Positions 35,751 through 47,112 of a DNA stretch of 64,000 nucleotides are shown here, in pieces; the stretch's first letter is position 1; every line of letters begins with the position of its first letter. Source of the DNA: Jackrogersella multiformis (taxonomy: Eukaryota > Ascomycota > Sordariomycetes > Xylariales > Hypoxylaceae); the NCBI GenBank assembly GCA_902806575.1, contig CADCXD010000004.1:868001-932000 (forward strand). Direction: 5' to 3'. Below the pieces are notes generated by a model that was not told where the DNA came from, did no database searches, and saw only the letters and a list, made by a program, of their open reading frames with translations. Position numbers and translations under genes: made by a program.

Positions 35751-36554
35751 GGTATTCTTTCGCCATTACCGGATGGGGTTCGGTCAGGCACAGCATTATA
35801 GGGAGCATAGGACTGGTTGGGTATGAGACATAACGGCGTTCACTGGCGTAATGATACCACGGCGAGATGTTAACACTGATTTCCATGTCGAGATAGCTTC
35901 GACGCCTTGCTTTGCAGAGGCGGGATGAATAGGACAGGGTATGCGTACCCAACTACCTACCTAACTACCTCATAACCAAACCTCATTCCTCGCGTAAGTC
36001 TTGAGCCGATGGTAAGTGTAACAGTGACATGTATGTCTCCTGGCCAATGTACCCGACCCATCTAAGCATATGCGATCAACTCTTACCTCTCCCGTGGGTT
36101 GCTCGTCTATAAATGATGGAAGATTGATATACTTAATCCCCCGTCACTCTGCGTGGCTTGAGTTTCTCCGTCGAGACCATGCTTTTTAGGAGGGGATACA
36201 TCTATATTAGACCCTCTACAATTTCAATATAACTTCGTAGTAACTTTGTAGTAATTTTTTTGGTACACATTATTCATTCAAGTGAGATGTTTAGCCATGT
36301 GTGTGTGTGTGTGTGTACATCGGTTCGCCTACTTCTACTGCCTTGTGAGAGCTCGGTTATAAACTCATAATACACATTTATCAACGAGGCCGTACTGATC
36401 GGTGTCTTGGTCTGTAATCTGTAATATTTGGAATAGTGTTTGCGCCTAACTCTTCAACGTCTAGGCTTCCTTATCAACTTCGTGACGGCACGCTCGAGGT
36501 ATAAGCTAAGCAGTCCTGGCCTATATTCATGTGTACATTGCATACAAGCCAGGT
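35751..36554. other. Convergent intergenic region
   Basis: About 0.8 kb between elongin C and dbr1. It contains a GT microsatellite at 36299-36316 and short non-coding frames only. Confidence 0.5.
36299..36316. repeat. GT microsatellite
   Basis: Nine GT units in the elongin C / dbr1 convergent region. Seen directly. Confidence 0.9.
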
Positions 36555-38488
36555 TTACTTCTTCTTCCCACCACGATGTCCGCCTCCCCCTCTACCACCC
36601 CCTCCGCCTCTACCTCCACTTCCACCTCCACCTCGCCCGCCGCCCCGTCCTCCTCCTCTACCTCCTCTTCCCCCACGGTTCCCCCTTCCGCCGCCGCCGC
36701 CGCCTCTCACATTGCCGGTCGGGGGAGGGAGATTCGGATCCAGATCCGGCGGGCCGCGCTCCTTGCGCTCGGCCCTCTCCTCGGGCGTGGCGTCCCAGAT
36801 GTTGGGGACGCCGAGCAGCTCGCAGAAGGCGGCCGTCTGGGGGTTGGTGTACTCGTCGGGCTGCTCCTTGGTGTACTCGGGGTCGACGCCGGGGCGGTGG
36901 GGCGGGGCGGTGACGGCGAAGTCGGAGGGGATGCGCAGCTTGCCCTTGGCGACGATGTTCTCGTCGACCCAGGCGCGCTCGCGGTCGATCATGGGCCGGT
37001 AGGCCTCCTCGCCCAGGTCCGGCGGATTCCGCGCGTTGCGGTCGCCGATGGTGAGGTACGGCGCCATGGCGCGCGTGATAGCGAGCCACTCCGGGTCGTA
37101 CTGCAGGTGCCAGCGCTCCTTCCCAGGCCTCCGCGGGTGGGCGGCGGCTTGCGCGGGGTCGACCGGGAATATCTTGCACACCTGCAGGAACTTGCGGCCG
37201 GGGAGGCACTTGTCCAGCGCGAGGAACCGGGTGGTCGTGTTGGTGATGGTTGGCGGGACCGGCTGGCCCGGGTTTAGCTTCGGCTGTGCTGGGTTTGGTT
37301 TGGCGAAGGAGGCCGGTAGCTGGGCGCGGAGCTCGTCGGGGACAGCGCCGCCGGTTGCGGTTGCGGGTGGCGCGACGTCGGTGGCTTCAGTCCCTGCGGC
37401 TGGTTCTTCATCTTCCATGTCCAGATCGATCTCATCCGGGTTTGCTGTATCCTCCTCTGAAACAGATAGGACAGCTTCCTCCGGCTTTGGTACCTCGTCC
37501 TCCGTATCTAGATCGATCTCATCCGGGTTCGCGACAGGCTCCTCCGAAATGACAGGCGTAGGTTCCACTAGCTTTTGGGCCTTATCATCTGTAGATGCCT
37601 CGGCACTTCCTAGAGGTTTGTATTCCTTTATGGCACCAAATTTGCAGTGCAGGTGTGCCGAGAACCAATATGCCGGCCTCAGCCGATCCATGATATACCC
37701 AGCCGCCGGGTTTCCCAGGATGCCGTCGTTACTATCTTTCTCGAAATCAGGCTTCATCTTCCACAGCTTTTTGGCATCGCCATGCTTCTCTATGGCTCTC
37801 GGCCAGTCATGGCTCAATCCAATGTCGACTTGCTCTCGCAGGAGTAGCAGCTTACGCACGTCGAACTCACGCACGTGGTAGAAGGTTCTCTTGTCGTCTA
37901 TGCTGAAGGGTAGACGCTCGATATGCGGCTTGTTGTAGTCGAATCCCTTCCAGATGCCGCTGATCCCAGCTATCCGCAGAGGGCCGAAGCGTAGCACGTT
38001 GGCGGCACCCATGTAGTAAATCTTGGGCGCGACCCAGCCTCCGTAGTACAGCTCCCACAGATGCGAGCTCGCCTCGTGGTTCCCGCCGATGAAGATGGTC
38101 AAGTACGGAGCCTTCTTCTTCCCGCTGTAGTAGGCTGGGAAGTCTCCCAGCACGCGGTACTTGGACGGCACCGCCATGACTTTGAGATCGGCCGTATTGC
38201 GTACAGCCTAAGATCGTTGTCAGTTGTTTTGCAAACCCCGAAATGCGTATGATAGCTATGGTGAGAGATGTAATTACTTGAAAATCACCTCCGATGATGA
38301 GGAGGTCTATACGATCGACTCCTCGAACCAGGGCAGAGGCGTCCACGGAGGAATAGATAGCGTCGAGCGTACCATGACCCTGTGTAGAATTAGCATCTAA
38401 GTAGTAACATACCTACCTACCTAGGTAAGTAAGTATATACAATTGATAGACTTACACAGCCCTCAACAGCAATGTTAACACTATCCAT
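36555..38488 (-). CDS. dbr1: RNA lariat debranching enzyme Dbr1, 595 aa
   Basis: Nuclear metallophosphoesterase that hydrolyses the 2'-5' branch of excised intron lariats. Exons (minus strand): 38488-38456, 38379-38278, 38207-36555. Seen: IAVEGCGHG with the C-x-H metal pair (residues 11-13), IIGGDFQ with the aspartate (residue 43), GGNHE (86-90), YYGGWVAPKIYYMG, GISGIWKGFDY, LSHDWP, and AYWFSAHLHCKF, all diagnostic of Dbr1. The C-terminal domain follows an acidic repeat region (two copies of NPDEIDLD-type sequence near residues 260-310), and the protein ends in a long Gly/Arg tail rich in GGRGG before KKK. The RGG tail is uncommon in the characterised enzymes. The first exon is only 33 nt, so the start must be assembled from splice signals. 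Confidence 0.93.
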
Positions 38489-39495
38489 GGCCTTGCTCCT
38501 TTTCTTCCTCTTATCTGGTGGCCGCTGGTTATGGGAGGTTGATGAGAAAGTCTTGCAGCCAATTGGTTGTGTACATATACATGTACCCAGTTGTTTTGTA
38601 CCGAGGGCGACGAGCTGAGGGTAACCGTAACTTTGTACTGTAACACCAATTGCCGCGAAAGTTTGGGTTGTCCTAGGGCGCCGGAAGGAGCACCTACTCG
38701 CTAAGACTGGTAGGTTTCCCGGTACTCTCATCGCAATGCACCTTTCTCATTTAGCTTCAGGCGGTTCCAGGTTTCCTCTTGACTTTGTCTTCTCATGAAT
38801 TCATGATCTAGGCAAGTATTAGTTATGTACTCATTCTAAAACGTTTGTTTAAATGGATCGGACTATAGCGCATTGGTATTGTTGTTTGATGTCGATGTAT
38901 TGTGTTAGAGAAAGTTTGGAATTGAGAGTAATAAATAAAAATAAAATTTTACGATTACGTAATACAGAGCTCGGCCGATAACCCCCTAATCTAGGTCAGT
39001 GATCTGTTCAACGAACAACAACTTTATCACTTTACACATCCTAAATATTTTAATAAATAATAACAAATATTATGTACAGACTTGGGTACCTATCTAAGTG
39101 GTGGAGCAAAAAACTTTAATAGGTCAAACGATTAGGTTAACCTAATAAGCAATAAGTTGACATGGTATATAATCGCTCCTTACGTAGTAGATCTTCTCAT
39201 AGACCTTAGCACATAGAAGGAGCCTCTTGTATTATAGTCTTATGGACTTACCTAGATATCTACCTGCCTACCTACCTAGGTACCTAAAGTAAGCAACCTA
39301 CCTACCTCCATATGTAGATAGGTAGATAATCTCTCTCTCTCTCTCTCTCATAATACAATACCAATCCAACTCTCGTTTCAATATTTGGATCTTATATCTC
39401 ATACATGCCTCACCGAGAAAGTTTATATAACATATAACTACTACCCGATCTTAGTCAACAATACCTATCTTTGGAACAGGGGAGAGTGGTGAGCC
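38489..39495. other. Divergent promoter region dbr1 / GH72-like gene
   Basis: About 1 kb, AT-rich from 38880 to 39220. It holds a dense cluster of ACCTACCTAGGTA words (39253-39305) and a CT microsatellite (39331-39349). No gene is recognised. Confidence 0.5.
39331..39349. repeat. CT microsatellite
   Basis: About nine CT units ahead of the GH72-like gene, next to a cluster of ACCTACCTAGGTA words. Seen directly. Confidence 0.9.
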
Positions 39496-41058
39496 ATGGC
39501 TTTTCCGTCAGTGACGCCGGTGACCATCAGAGAACGATATTTCTGGAAAGATGATGAACGCGTAAGTTTCCATCGATTCCCACTGATACCAAACGTACAT
39601 GGTAACACTCTGGTATGTTTGCTATTAATGCCATACTAGTTTCTGGTGAACGGGGTCGTATACCAGCCGCATGGCATGGGACCCCAAACAAGAGATCCGC
39701 TCGGCGAGAATCAGCTACAGACCCTCGAGCGCAGCATTCCGCTATTAAAGGAGCTCGGAATAAATACGATATACGTTCGTGAGTAGCCTCGAGCTCATCT
39801 CGTTTTCGTTTCTTGTGCCGTCCCGGCGTATGAAACTGATATTCGAAAATCTTAGTTCATATTCAGGACATCAACCACGATGCTGCCATGGCCATGCTCG
39901 CCGAGGCCGGCATATATGTGCTCCCGGTATGTTAGTAACCTCTGAGGTTATGTCTTTAGCCTTGCGGAGCCTTAACATAGGCACACCTCTCGGGATTGGT
40001 TACTTAGTTGCGCTTCTAACTCAGGATGGTGGAAACAGTGTATCGCGCCAGTTCGACCTCTGGACATAAGAGAAACTGCTGTCCACATGATTCCTGAAGT
40101 CTTTCGATCGTACTTTCGGGCTGTCGATATGCTGGCAAAATACCCCAACACCTTGGGATTCATTCTCTCTTTCGATTGGATTACAAACTTTCTCGATACT
40201 CTCGACGCGCCCCTTCTCCGCTCAGTAGTACGCGACGTCAAGAGGTATATTCGTCTCAAAGCCGACAAAACAGGACAGAGGGTCGTACCTGTCGGAATAG
40301 CTGCGTCAGACGAAGTGATGTTTCTGAAATTGCAATTTGACTATTTCTGTTCAGGGCCCGACAGTGAGGCTATTGATTTCTTCTCGGTATGTACCTACCT
40401 AGGTGCCTATGCACATATAGAAGCAGAACCATACACAGGTAAGCTAAACTAACTTGCTTCCAACGCAATATAGTTCAACAATTTCCACTGGGTCGGTTCC
40501 TCGTCGACGTCAAAAGCCAGTTACACCGAGTTGGCCTCTCTGTTCGACTCCTCGCCTATTCCGGTGTTCTTTTCCATGTACGGAAACAACACCGTCGCCC
40601 CGCGCCACTTCCAAGAGACGTACGCTATTTACAACGACTTCGGCATGATCGATACCTTCTCCGGCGGAATCGTCTTCGAATTCTTCCAGAATTACAATAA
40701 GTACGGCCTAGTCAGCTTGGATGTGCTCCCGGTTTCCAGGCGGATCCGCCTCACCAAGCTCCGGGACTTCAAGAACCTGCGGGACGCCCTGCGGAAGTCC
40801 TTCATGCAGATGCCGGCCCTTATCAGAGACAGCCAAGCACCCGCCGCGCCGAGGACGAGGCCGGAGCGCCCGAATCGGAGCTCAATTTGGTTGACCGTGA
40901 ATAAGGTTCCCGCGTCTGCCGTGGACTGGGCTGAAGTCGAAGCCGCGATCGAAGAAAGCGAATGGGTTGACGTGGCCGACGAGATTGTGGACCACGATAT
41001 CGATGATCTCGCATCTTCGATAAGCCGCAGGTTGAATGTCGAGGATAGCGGACCCTAA
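39496..41058 (+). CDS. GH72 (glucanosyltransferase)-like protein lacking both catalytic glutamates, 402 aa
   Basis: GH72 enzymes (Gas/Gel) elongate beta-1,3-glucan in the cell wall using two glutamates. Exons: 39496-39561, 39640-39778, 39856-39926, 40039-40386, 40474-41058; all junctions are in frame. Landmarks: DPLGENQLQTLERSIPLLKELGINTIYV, INHDAAMAMLAEAGIYVL, YPNTLGFILSFDWITNF, DFFSFNNFHWVG, IPVFFSMYGNN and FSGGIVFEFFQNYNKYGLVSL. The acid/base motif, normally G-N-E-V-T-N, reads S-F-D-W-I-T-N (no Glu; residues about 136-142). The nucleophile motif, normally F-F-S-E-Y-G, reads F-F-S-M-Y-G (Met243). There is no signal peptide at the N-terminus (MAFPSVTPVTIRERYFW) and no GPI-type tail, whereas true Gas/Gel proteins are secreted. 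It is intact but predicted catalytically inactive and intracellular; a sensor or scaffold role is speculation. Confidence 0.85.
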
Positions 41059-41517
41059 GAAATGACTGCTCGGACCGGGGGATTAAGTTCCGAGGCAGGT
41101 TAGGGTTGGAATACAGCGTTAAATCAGCAATGTTTTGTGTTTTGGTGTACAGTAGCCCTTTGGGTAACAGCGTTTGAAGATAGTGTATCAAAGCAAGATA
41201 TTCGGGTATCTATAAAAGCTACCCCGGTACTAGATAATCGGTAAATGTCGTTATTTCTGCAGACGTGAAGTGTTTCCAATTATGTCACCGGGAGATGGCG
41301 AACTAACCTAAGGAAGTATCACTTCCGATATCAAGCATAAGGCAAGAGACGTAACACGAGGGCTAAATAATGAATAGTAAAATGGGATAAGATAAAGTCC
41401 TTTTTTCTTTTGCTCCTAATTCTTGCGCCACCCCGAAGACCTCTCTTTGGGGCTCTAAGCAGGTATCTTCATGCTACTAATTCGAAACCGCCAAGTCATC
41501 CACCGTCTACCACGCCA
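41059..41517. other. Convergent intergenic region
   Basis: About 460 bp shared 3' flank of the GH72-like gene and zpr1. No structure of note. Confidence 0.5.
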
Positions 41518-43029
41518 TCAAGCACCATTAGTCGCCGCGGTTCCATTAGTTGCGTCGGCCTCGTACCCTTCGACCTTCATATCGCTGAGACCCAGGTCAT
41601 CCTCTTCCTGCTCTGTGCGGGTGTAGTCCTCGGTCGAGATCTGGGGGTCGTCCTGGTCGGGATCGACGGCTTTCTGGACGTAGCTGCTAGCTAGCGGGTC
41701 GGTGAGGATGATGGTGAACTTCTTGTCGCCCTTGATGGCCGCGTCTATGCCGTCGAAAAACGTGGCCCATTGTGATCGTTCGTTGGCGCGTAGAGAGTCG
41801 CCTCCATCTGCACCCGTCTCGAATATCTGGTTATGAAGATCGTTCCGGACTTGCGTCAGGAGGCCTTCGACAGTGGTGAATCGCCCACCTAGTGTTCCGG
41901 GGTTCACCTGGAGGTTGAGTTCGGGGGACTCGAGTGAGCAGCTCTCGCTCTTCAGTATGTCTCGGGCGAGATCCTCTGCTGTCTCGACTCGTAGTGTGAT
42001 CTTTTTGCCTAACAATGGTATCTCTCCTCCCGTCTTAACGTCGTTGGATCTGTACCCACAGTCTGTGCAGACTGTCGACATTAGGACAACAGCCTTAAAG
42101 TGCGGAATGTCGACCATCTTCATATTAGTCGTACAAGGGTGCATGCATCCAGGGCACGTAGCTGGGAACTCGTATACTTGGTCCGGGATGATATCTTCGT
42201 CTTCCGAAGAAGCAGCGCCTGTGGTCGGATTCGTGGCGGAGAGACCTAAAGCTTCGTTCTGTTCTGGAGTACGCAAATAGTCGTGCTTTTCCCATTTTCC
42301 GACACCATCGCGCATATTAGGCGTGATCCAAGAGTTTCCAGCTGGGTCATCGACGGAGAGCCGGAAGGGGAAAGCCTCGCCGGCGAGCATAGCCCGCCCG
42401 TGCTTGATGATTTCTTCAAGCTTAGCATAGACTTCCGGTGCTTGTTCTTTTCGCGCCTCTTGGCCAATCTCTAAATCATCCACAATCGTACTCAAAAGAC
42501 CCTCGACGTTCGTGAGCTGTCCGCGGCCTGCGGGGACCTCAAGGTCGAGTTCGATAAACTTAACTACAGCAGTGTCGGACTTGATGACCTGTCTTTCAAA
42601 ATCGGGCATGTCGGTCAACCGCAGTAGGTAATTCGAGCCCCGAGGCTGTATAGTACCCGCGGACTGTATCTCGGAGTTGGCGAAACCGCATTTGTCGCAT
42701 GAGAAGGACATAAGAATGACTTCGCGGAAGTAGGGGATTTTCGTGAGTAGCATGCGCGTAATGCCCTAGATGCTGTTAGCAGGGAAATTCATTCAATGTG
42801 AGTATGATTTGATATAATTACTTACATTCTCATGGCAGTTCATGCAAAGCGATTCGATCTCATCGACAACCTTTTCATCGTCGTCGTCATCACCCGTGTG
42901 CGCAACACCATTTGTTCCATTTGTTCCATTAGTAGTGGGCGCGAGGTGTTGGGCTTTCTGACCGATGGACTCGAAGAAATCAGTCGACGACTGTTTCACT
43001 ACATCTCCTGATTCCTCAGGTGTAGGCAT
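41518..43029 (-). CDS. zpr1: Zinc finger protein ZPR1, 483 aa
   Basis: ZPR1 is a conserved eEF1A-binding chaperone-like protein that moves to the nucleolus in growing cells. Exons (minus strand): 43029-42826 and 42765-41518, with a 60-nt intron in phase 0 inside the first zinc finger. Two ZPR1 units are visible: zinc finger 1 CMNCHENGITRMLLTKIPYF ending CDKC, then its alpha/beta partner (SDTAVVKFIELDLEVPAGRGQL); and zinc finger 2 CPGCMHPCTTNMKMVDIPHF ending CTDCGYR, then its own partner (ELNLQVNPGTLGGRFTTVEG). The N-terminus is acidic and Asn/Gly/Thr-rich; the tail is acidic. Full family length, nothing missing. Confidence 0.95.
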
Positions 43030-43430
43030 TTTGATTTTGTCTACTTAAGCACCCCTTTCAAATAGTATGTTATGTGTGTCGTTAAAAGGCTGTCTCTTTT
43101 TGTTGGATGTGCAAGTTGTTTTATCGAAAGCTTCGTTCTTGTTTGACTTGAAAAATTTGGAGGGGCAATGGCCGCGGTAGCGCGGGGTTAGACTTTCCTA
43201 TGACATATTAGGCTTATCGGTGGTAAGCAGCACCACAATCGCCCGAGAGCTAGTGATTGCTATACGAAACTTGGAATAGTCACTGCTGGAAAGGCTGAGA
43301 ACTCTCCAGCTTTTCATAACAGCTTCCGTAAGCGATGTAGCATTCCCTCTTAGTACTGCAAGTTGGGTACTCTGGTACCTAGGTACCTAGGTACCTAGAC
43401 TAGGTACGGTATTTTGTAGAGGAATTTAAA
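43030..43430. other. Intergenic with TACCTAGG tandem
   Basis: About 400 bp between zpr1 and the RNase P subunit gene. It contains a tandem of the palindrome GGTACCTA (three units, about 43374-43398). Otherwise unremarkable. Confidence 0.6.
43374..43398. repeat. Tandem GGTACCTA palindrome, three units
   Basis: Three back-to-back copies of GGTACCTA between zpr1 and the RNase P subunit gene; the most regular example in the window of the dispersed TACCTAGGTA word. Seen directly. Confidence 0.9.
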
Positions 43431-44042
43431 TCACTTCAACATGAAGTCGCTCAAGCTTAGACCAAGTCCATTCTGAGGTTTAGATGCGGAAGATTGAGCC
43501 TGCTGGAGCAAAGCTTGGAGACCTTGCTTCCTACTCTTCGCTCTCTTCTTACTATTGGCATTGGCAGAGACCTTGACCGGCTCAGAAGGAGGAGCAGAGG
43601 CATTTGAATGTGCTGAACCTAAGATTAAAGGCTTCGTTGGTTTTGATAGACGTCGTCTAGATATAGGCGCCGCTGAAGGAACTGAAATATCGGTGTATCG
43701 ACTACACATCCCACAGGTGAATCGCTTTCGACATCCGAGGGCTGATCCTTTCTTCTCATCTAGGATTTTGGTGGTGCGACTCCTCCTCTCATTTTTCTTT
43801 TTCCGGATAGCCTTATTAGTCTCCAGCTTAAGTTCACTTCCTTGGCCCGGGATCAGGATATGACCACAGGCACCGCATACGTGTTGTCTCTGCACATCCG
43901 ATTGCCCCAAGTCGTTATGGAACATCAGCGAGTTCCGTTGTGCCATAAGGTACGCTGAAGTCTCAGGAGCTGTTTTAATGAGAATATGGGCAGCATCCGT
44001 GAGAAAGCCGAGGCTTTGTGGGAGACTGTCGCCTGCCATCAT
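43431..44042 (-). CDS. RNase P/MRP Rpr2/Snm1-type subunit, 203 aa
   Basis: Zinc-binding protein subunit of RNase P or RNase MRP, which process pre-tRNA and pre-rRNA. The single exon starts at ATG 44042 (MMAGDSLPQSLGFL); a longer frame starts from a non-ATG codon. Seen: an N-terminal helical part with HILIKTAPETSAYLMAQRNSLM, then CGACGHILIPG and, after a basic linker (AIRKKKNERRSR), CGMCSRYTDI, the two C-x-x-C pairs of the Rpr2/Rpp21/SNM1 zinc ribbon. The tail is basic and Ser/Lys-rich (ANSKKRAKSRK). The exact subunit (Rpr2 or Snm1) cannot be decided from this reading. Confidence 0.85.
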   Translation of the reverse strand: MMAGDSLPQSLGFLTDAAHILIKTAPETSAYLMAQRNSLMFHNDLGQSDVQRQHVCGACGHILIPGQGSELKLETNKAIRKKKNERRSRTTKILDEKKGSALGCRKRFTCGMCSRYTDISVPSAAPISRRRLSKPTKPLILGSAHSNASAPPSEPVKVSANANSKKRAKSRKQGLQALLQQAQSSASKPQNGLGLSLSDFMLK

Positions 44043-44644
44043 GAGATACAAAGCGGTAGGCCTAATTAGAGGTAATTATGCTGCCATCTGTTTTGCTCAT
44101 CATTGAGGCTAGAAAGGTATGAAAGGTTAAGAAATAATTAATTAGTGACCCACTAAAGAATTAAGGTCAGACCTTTTTCGACTTTATGACCCACTTTATA
44201 CATATCCGCTGTATGCATATAATGATTCAACTGCCTGAGTATATGCAATAAATGGGACTAGTGTTGAAATAGGGAAGTGTAGTTGAACTATCTCAGCTCG
44301 GCATTTGACACGATTTACTAATTATTGTATCGTATCAAACAATAATTATCATATTTTTCTTAGTCTTTTTTAGTATTATGAAATAGTAGATTGGATCATA
44401 GATTATATTCATATATCAACGCTAAGTTAAATACGCTCGATACTAGCGTTAAGGTAAGAATCCATTTAAGTAGAATCTTGACGAACTAGTCCCCTTAAAA
44501 TTCCATATTAAGCACCTCATATAAACAATCTAATATCATTTCGACATAGCCCTACCTTTGAAAAAGACATTCACAATTTGAGAAGGAAACTATCGATACC
44601 GTACCACGTACGTATCCTAGAAGCAAACCCACCTCCTGGACTTC
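44043..44644. other. AT-rich intergenic region
   Basis: About 0.6 kb, very AT-rich from about 44090 to 44560. No gene or clear repeat pair is seen. Confidence 0.5.
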
Positions 44645-46059
44645 CTACATGCTATCATCCGGTAGCTTATACTCACTCGTAGGTCTCAAAGGCAATTTCG
44701 CAGCCGTATATGCCATATCGATCATCTTCATAGTATCGATCGATTCATCACCGCTCACCCACTGCTGCACCTCGCGCCCACGAACTCTGTTGACGAACTG
44801 TTCCAGTTGGTATCGGTACGTCGGCCAATGAGACTCGCCTGGTTGATCAACGCCAGCATCGCTGAAGGTATAAGCCTTGATCGTCTTGCTACTTGTCCAC
44901 TTCTTGGTGTGTCCAGACGTGTCCCCAATCTTCCGTGTCAGGAACTCGTCGTCGATCTGGATGGAGTGCAAAATCGACGGCTGAACAAATGTCGAGAATT
45001 TGATCTTGCGCGTCCGCACCACTTCCTGTCCCTCAGGTACATCGATCCCTGCGTCTGCGCTAGACACTAGAACAGGTTTGTGTACTACATGGATATCAGG
45101 TGATATGCGATCAAGAGGCGCTTTTAGATCGCCTTCCATCTCGCCGCACCCGCCGCCCGGAAATCGGTACCGCGCCTTGAAAAGCCGGTCACATCTCGAG
45201 TCATAGGATCCCGCCTGCGTGATACATTCCTCGCACTCCTCTGCCGCCACGCCACCGAACACACGGGCCAGGGCGCTTGCCGTGTAAGCGCCGAGGTCCA
45301 TAAGTGCGCCGCCTCCAAGGTCGTATCGGTAGCGGATGTCGTCGGCGGCAAATTTCCACTTCGGGACCCATATCACGGCCTTGGCGCTGGCAACATCGGC
45401 CGGCGTGACGTAGGACATGAACACCGCCCAAGCCGGGTGAAATACATAATGCGCTGCTTCTAACAGAACCGGAGCCTTCGGTCCATCAAGAAGGGGGCTT
45501 TTGAAGAGGGTCTCAGCTTCAACTGCGTTGTTTACTGATGGCTTCTCTAGGAGCACATGCTTCCCGGCTTTGAGGGCGCGGAGAGCCCACTCATAGTGCA
45601 GCCCATTAGGCAAAGGAATATAAACACAATCGACGTCGAGATTACCCAGTATGTCTTCAAATAGTCACACACATTCGAAGTTAGCACCAATTGGCTAACG
45701 AAATATGGAAATCTTTAACATCAGGAAGTGCGTACCCTCATACGACTCAGCGACTTCCGGTATGCCATGTTTCTGGGCATACGCCTTCGCCTTCTGGGGA
45801 TCTCTAGCGGCTACAATCTGAACGACTACGTCTGGGTGAGATCTTGCCGGTAGAATGAGTGCTTGTGGACTAAAGGTAAATGAAGTAATATCAGGTCAGC
45901 ATGCTCCCTGTCACTTCTGCGAATGATCGGTCTAATTTAAACCTACGCGATGTCAGCAGCTCCAAGAATCCCGAAGCGAAGCGGCGCAGAAGATTTGGAG
46001 GTCTGGGGTGGATTAAAAATCAACCAATTTCGCCGCGCGAGACCGAACAGAGAAGTCAT
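44645..46059 (-). CDS. Gfo/Idh/MocA-family NAD(P)-dependent oxidoreductase, 418 aa
   Basis: Oxidoreductase of the sugar/dihydrodiol dehydrogenase type; the closest known activities are D-xylose 1-dehydrogenase and trans-dihydrodiol dehydrogenase. Exons (minus strand): 46059-45947, 45869-45736, 45654-44645; introns of 77 and 81 nt. Seen: the Rossmann start RFGILGAADIA, VQIVAARDPQKAKAYA, VDCVYIPLPNGLHYEW, GKHVLLEKPS (the family E-K-P motif), DLGGGALMDLGAYT, and a beta-sheet domain ending PLRPTSEYKLP. The first exon was found from splice signals only and restores the glycine motif; without it the protein would lack its cofactor site. Complete, with conserved Lys in the E-K-P motif. Confidence 0.9.
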
Positions 46060-47112
46060 CGTAAATGTTTTTGTATACCTAGGTAGTGTTGATTGAAGCC
46101 ATATGTAGGTGGCTAGATAGGTACTACCTATGGTATAATAGTGGGTAGAATGGCGTCTGATTATGTAAATAAAGACCGTGCTACACTGTAGAAAAGACTA
46201 TCCCTTGCTTACCTAATTAGCACCGGACACCAGCTATAATACGGGCTAATTACTTCAATAAGTAACTTAGGAGATAGGGTTTTTTACAGTGCTATGAGTA
46301 CCTCGGTATTATTAATACAGTCTCCATTTAATTAGACGCCACCTGAGTGGGCTGTACTGCCATAGTAGTATGAAGGGTACCTAGGAGGTAGGTAATAGGA
46401 TCCTTGCCTATTCGCATTCGACATTGAAAATACTACCTAGCTGTTGGGTACCTACCGAGGTACACCATTAATTTGATGCAAGGTCGAATGTAATATTGAT
46501 TGTATTTACATAGTACCGGCAGGAAGTACTGTGATTAAGGTTTAGGCTTATTTACTTGCCACATTGAGCTCTTACCCGTTGAAGTAGGTGGTAATAGAGC
46601 AGGTAATGAACCAGTGCGGGTGGGCGCTAAAAAACAATCTTAAGAAATTGTAGTTTGTACTACTGTACCGAGGTATGCCACCCGACACAAATTTTATGAA
46701 AAGATTCTTATCCACTTCTATGAAGGGTTCAATATAGCCTCACATAATTAATGTTAACTCGAGAATATCCGCAACATCGTCGAAATAGACTGCTTACAAG
46801 TAAACTTAACCATAAAGATCTCTGGTTACCTAAATTGAAATGCAAGTAATCAATACAACGATCGATCTACACCTTTGTAAGCACTTTATACAGCCACATT
46901 CACAAGGAACCATGGCACAACACGGAATGGATGGACAACCGAAATAGATTAAAAAGGTCGGCTTGCGCGCAGTATATTTACAAATGCCAAAAGGTATCCA
47001 AGCATCTAATCATGAGCATGCAGTATCCTGTCCAAAACAACGCTTTCTTAAACTCGATCTTCCCCAATGCAGGCATTAACTACCGTACACCGATTTCGAA
47101 GGCGAACTACGC
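46060..47112. other. Intergenic, no gene recognised
   Basis: About 1.05 kb, AT-rich, with TACCTAGG words (46076-46085, 46377-46392) and no coding frame. Confidence 0.5.

Noticed and set aside
36531..37277. 248-codon plus-strand frame with low-complexity Ser/Thr start
   Set aside because: Antisense to the Gly/Arg tail of dbr1; the low complexity is the tail's complement.
45901..46086. 61-codon plus-strand frame
   Set aside because: Antisense to the first exon and intron of the Gfo/Idh/MocA gene, whose frame is supported by splice signals and the Rossmann motif.
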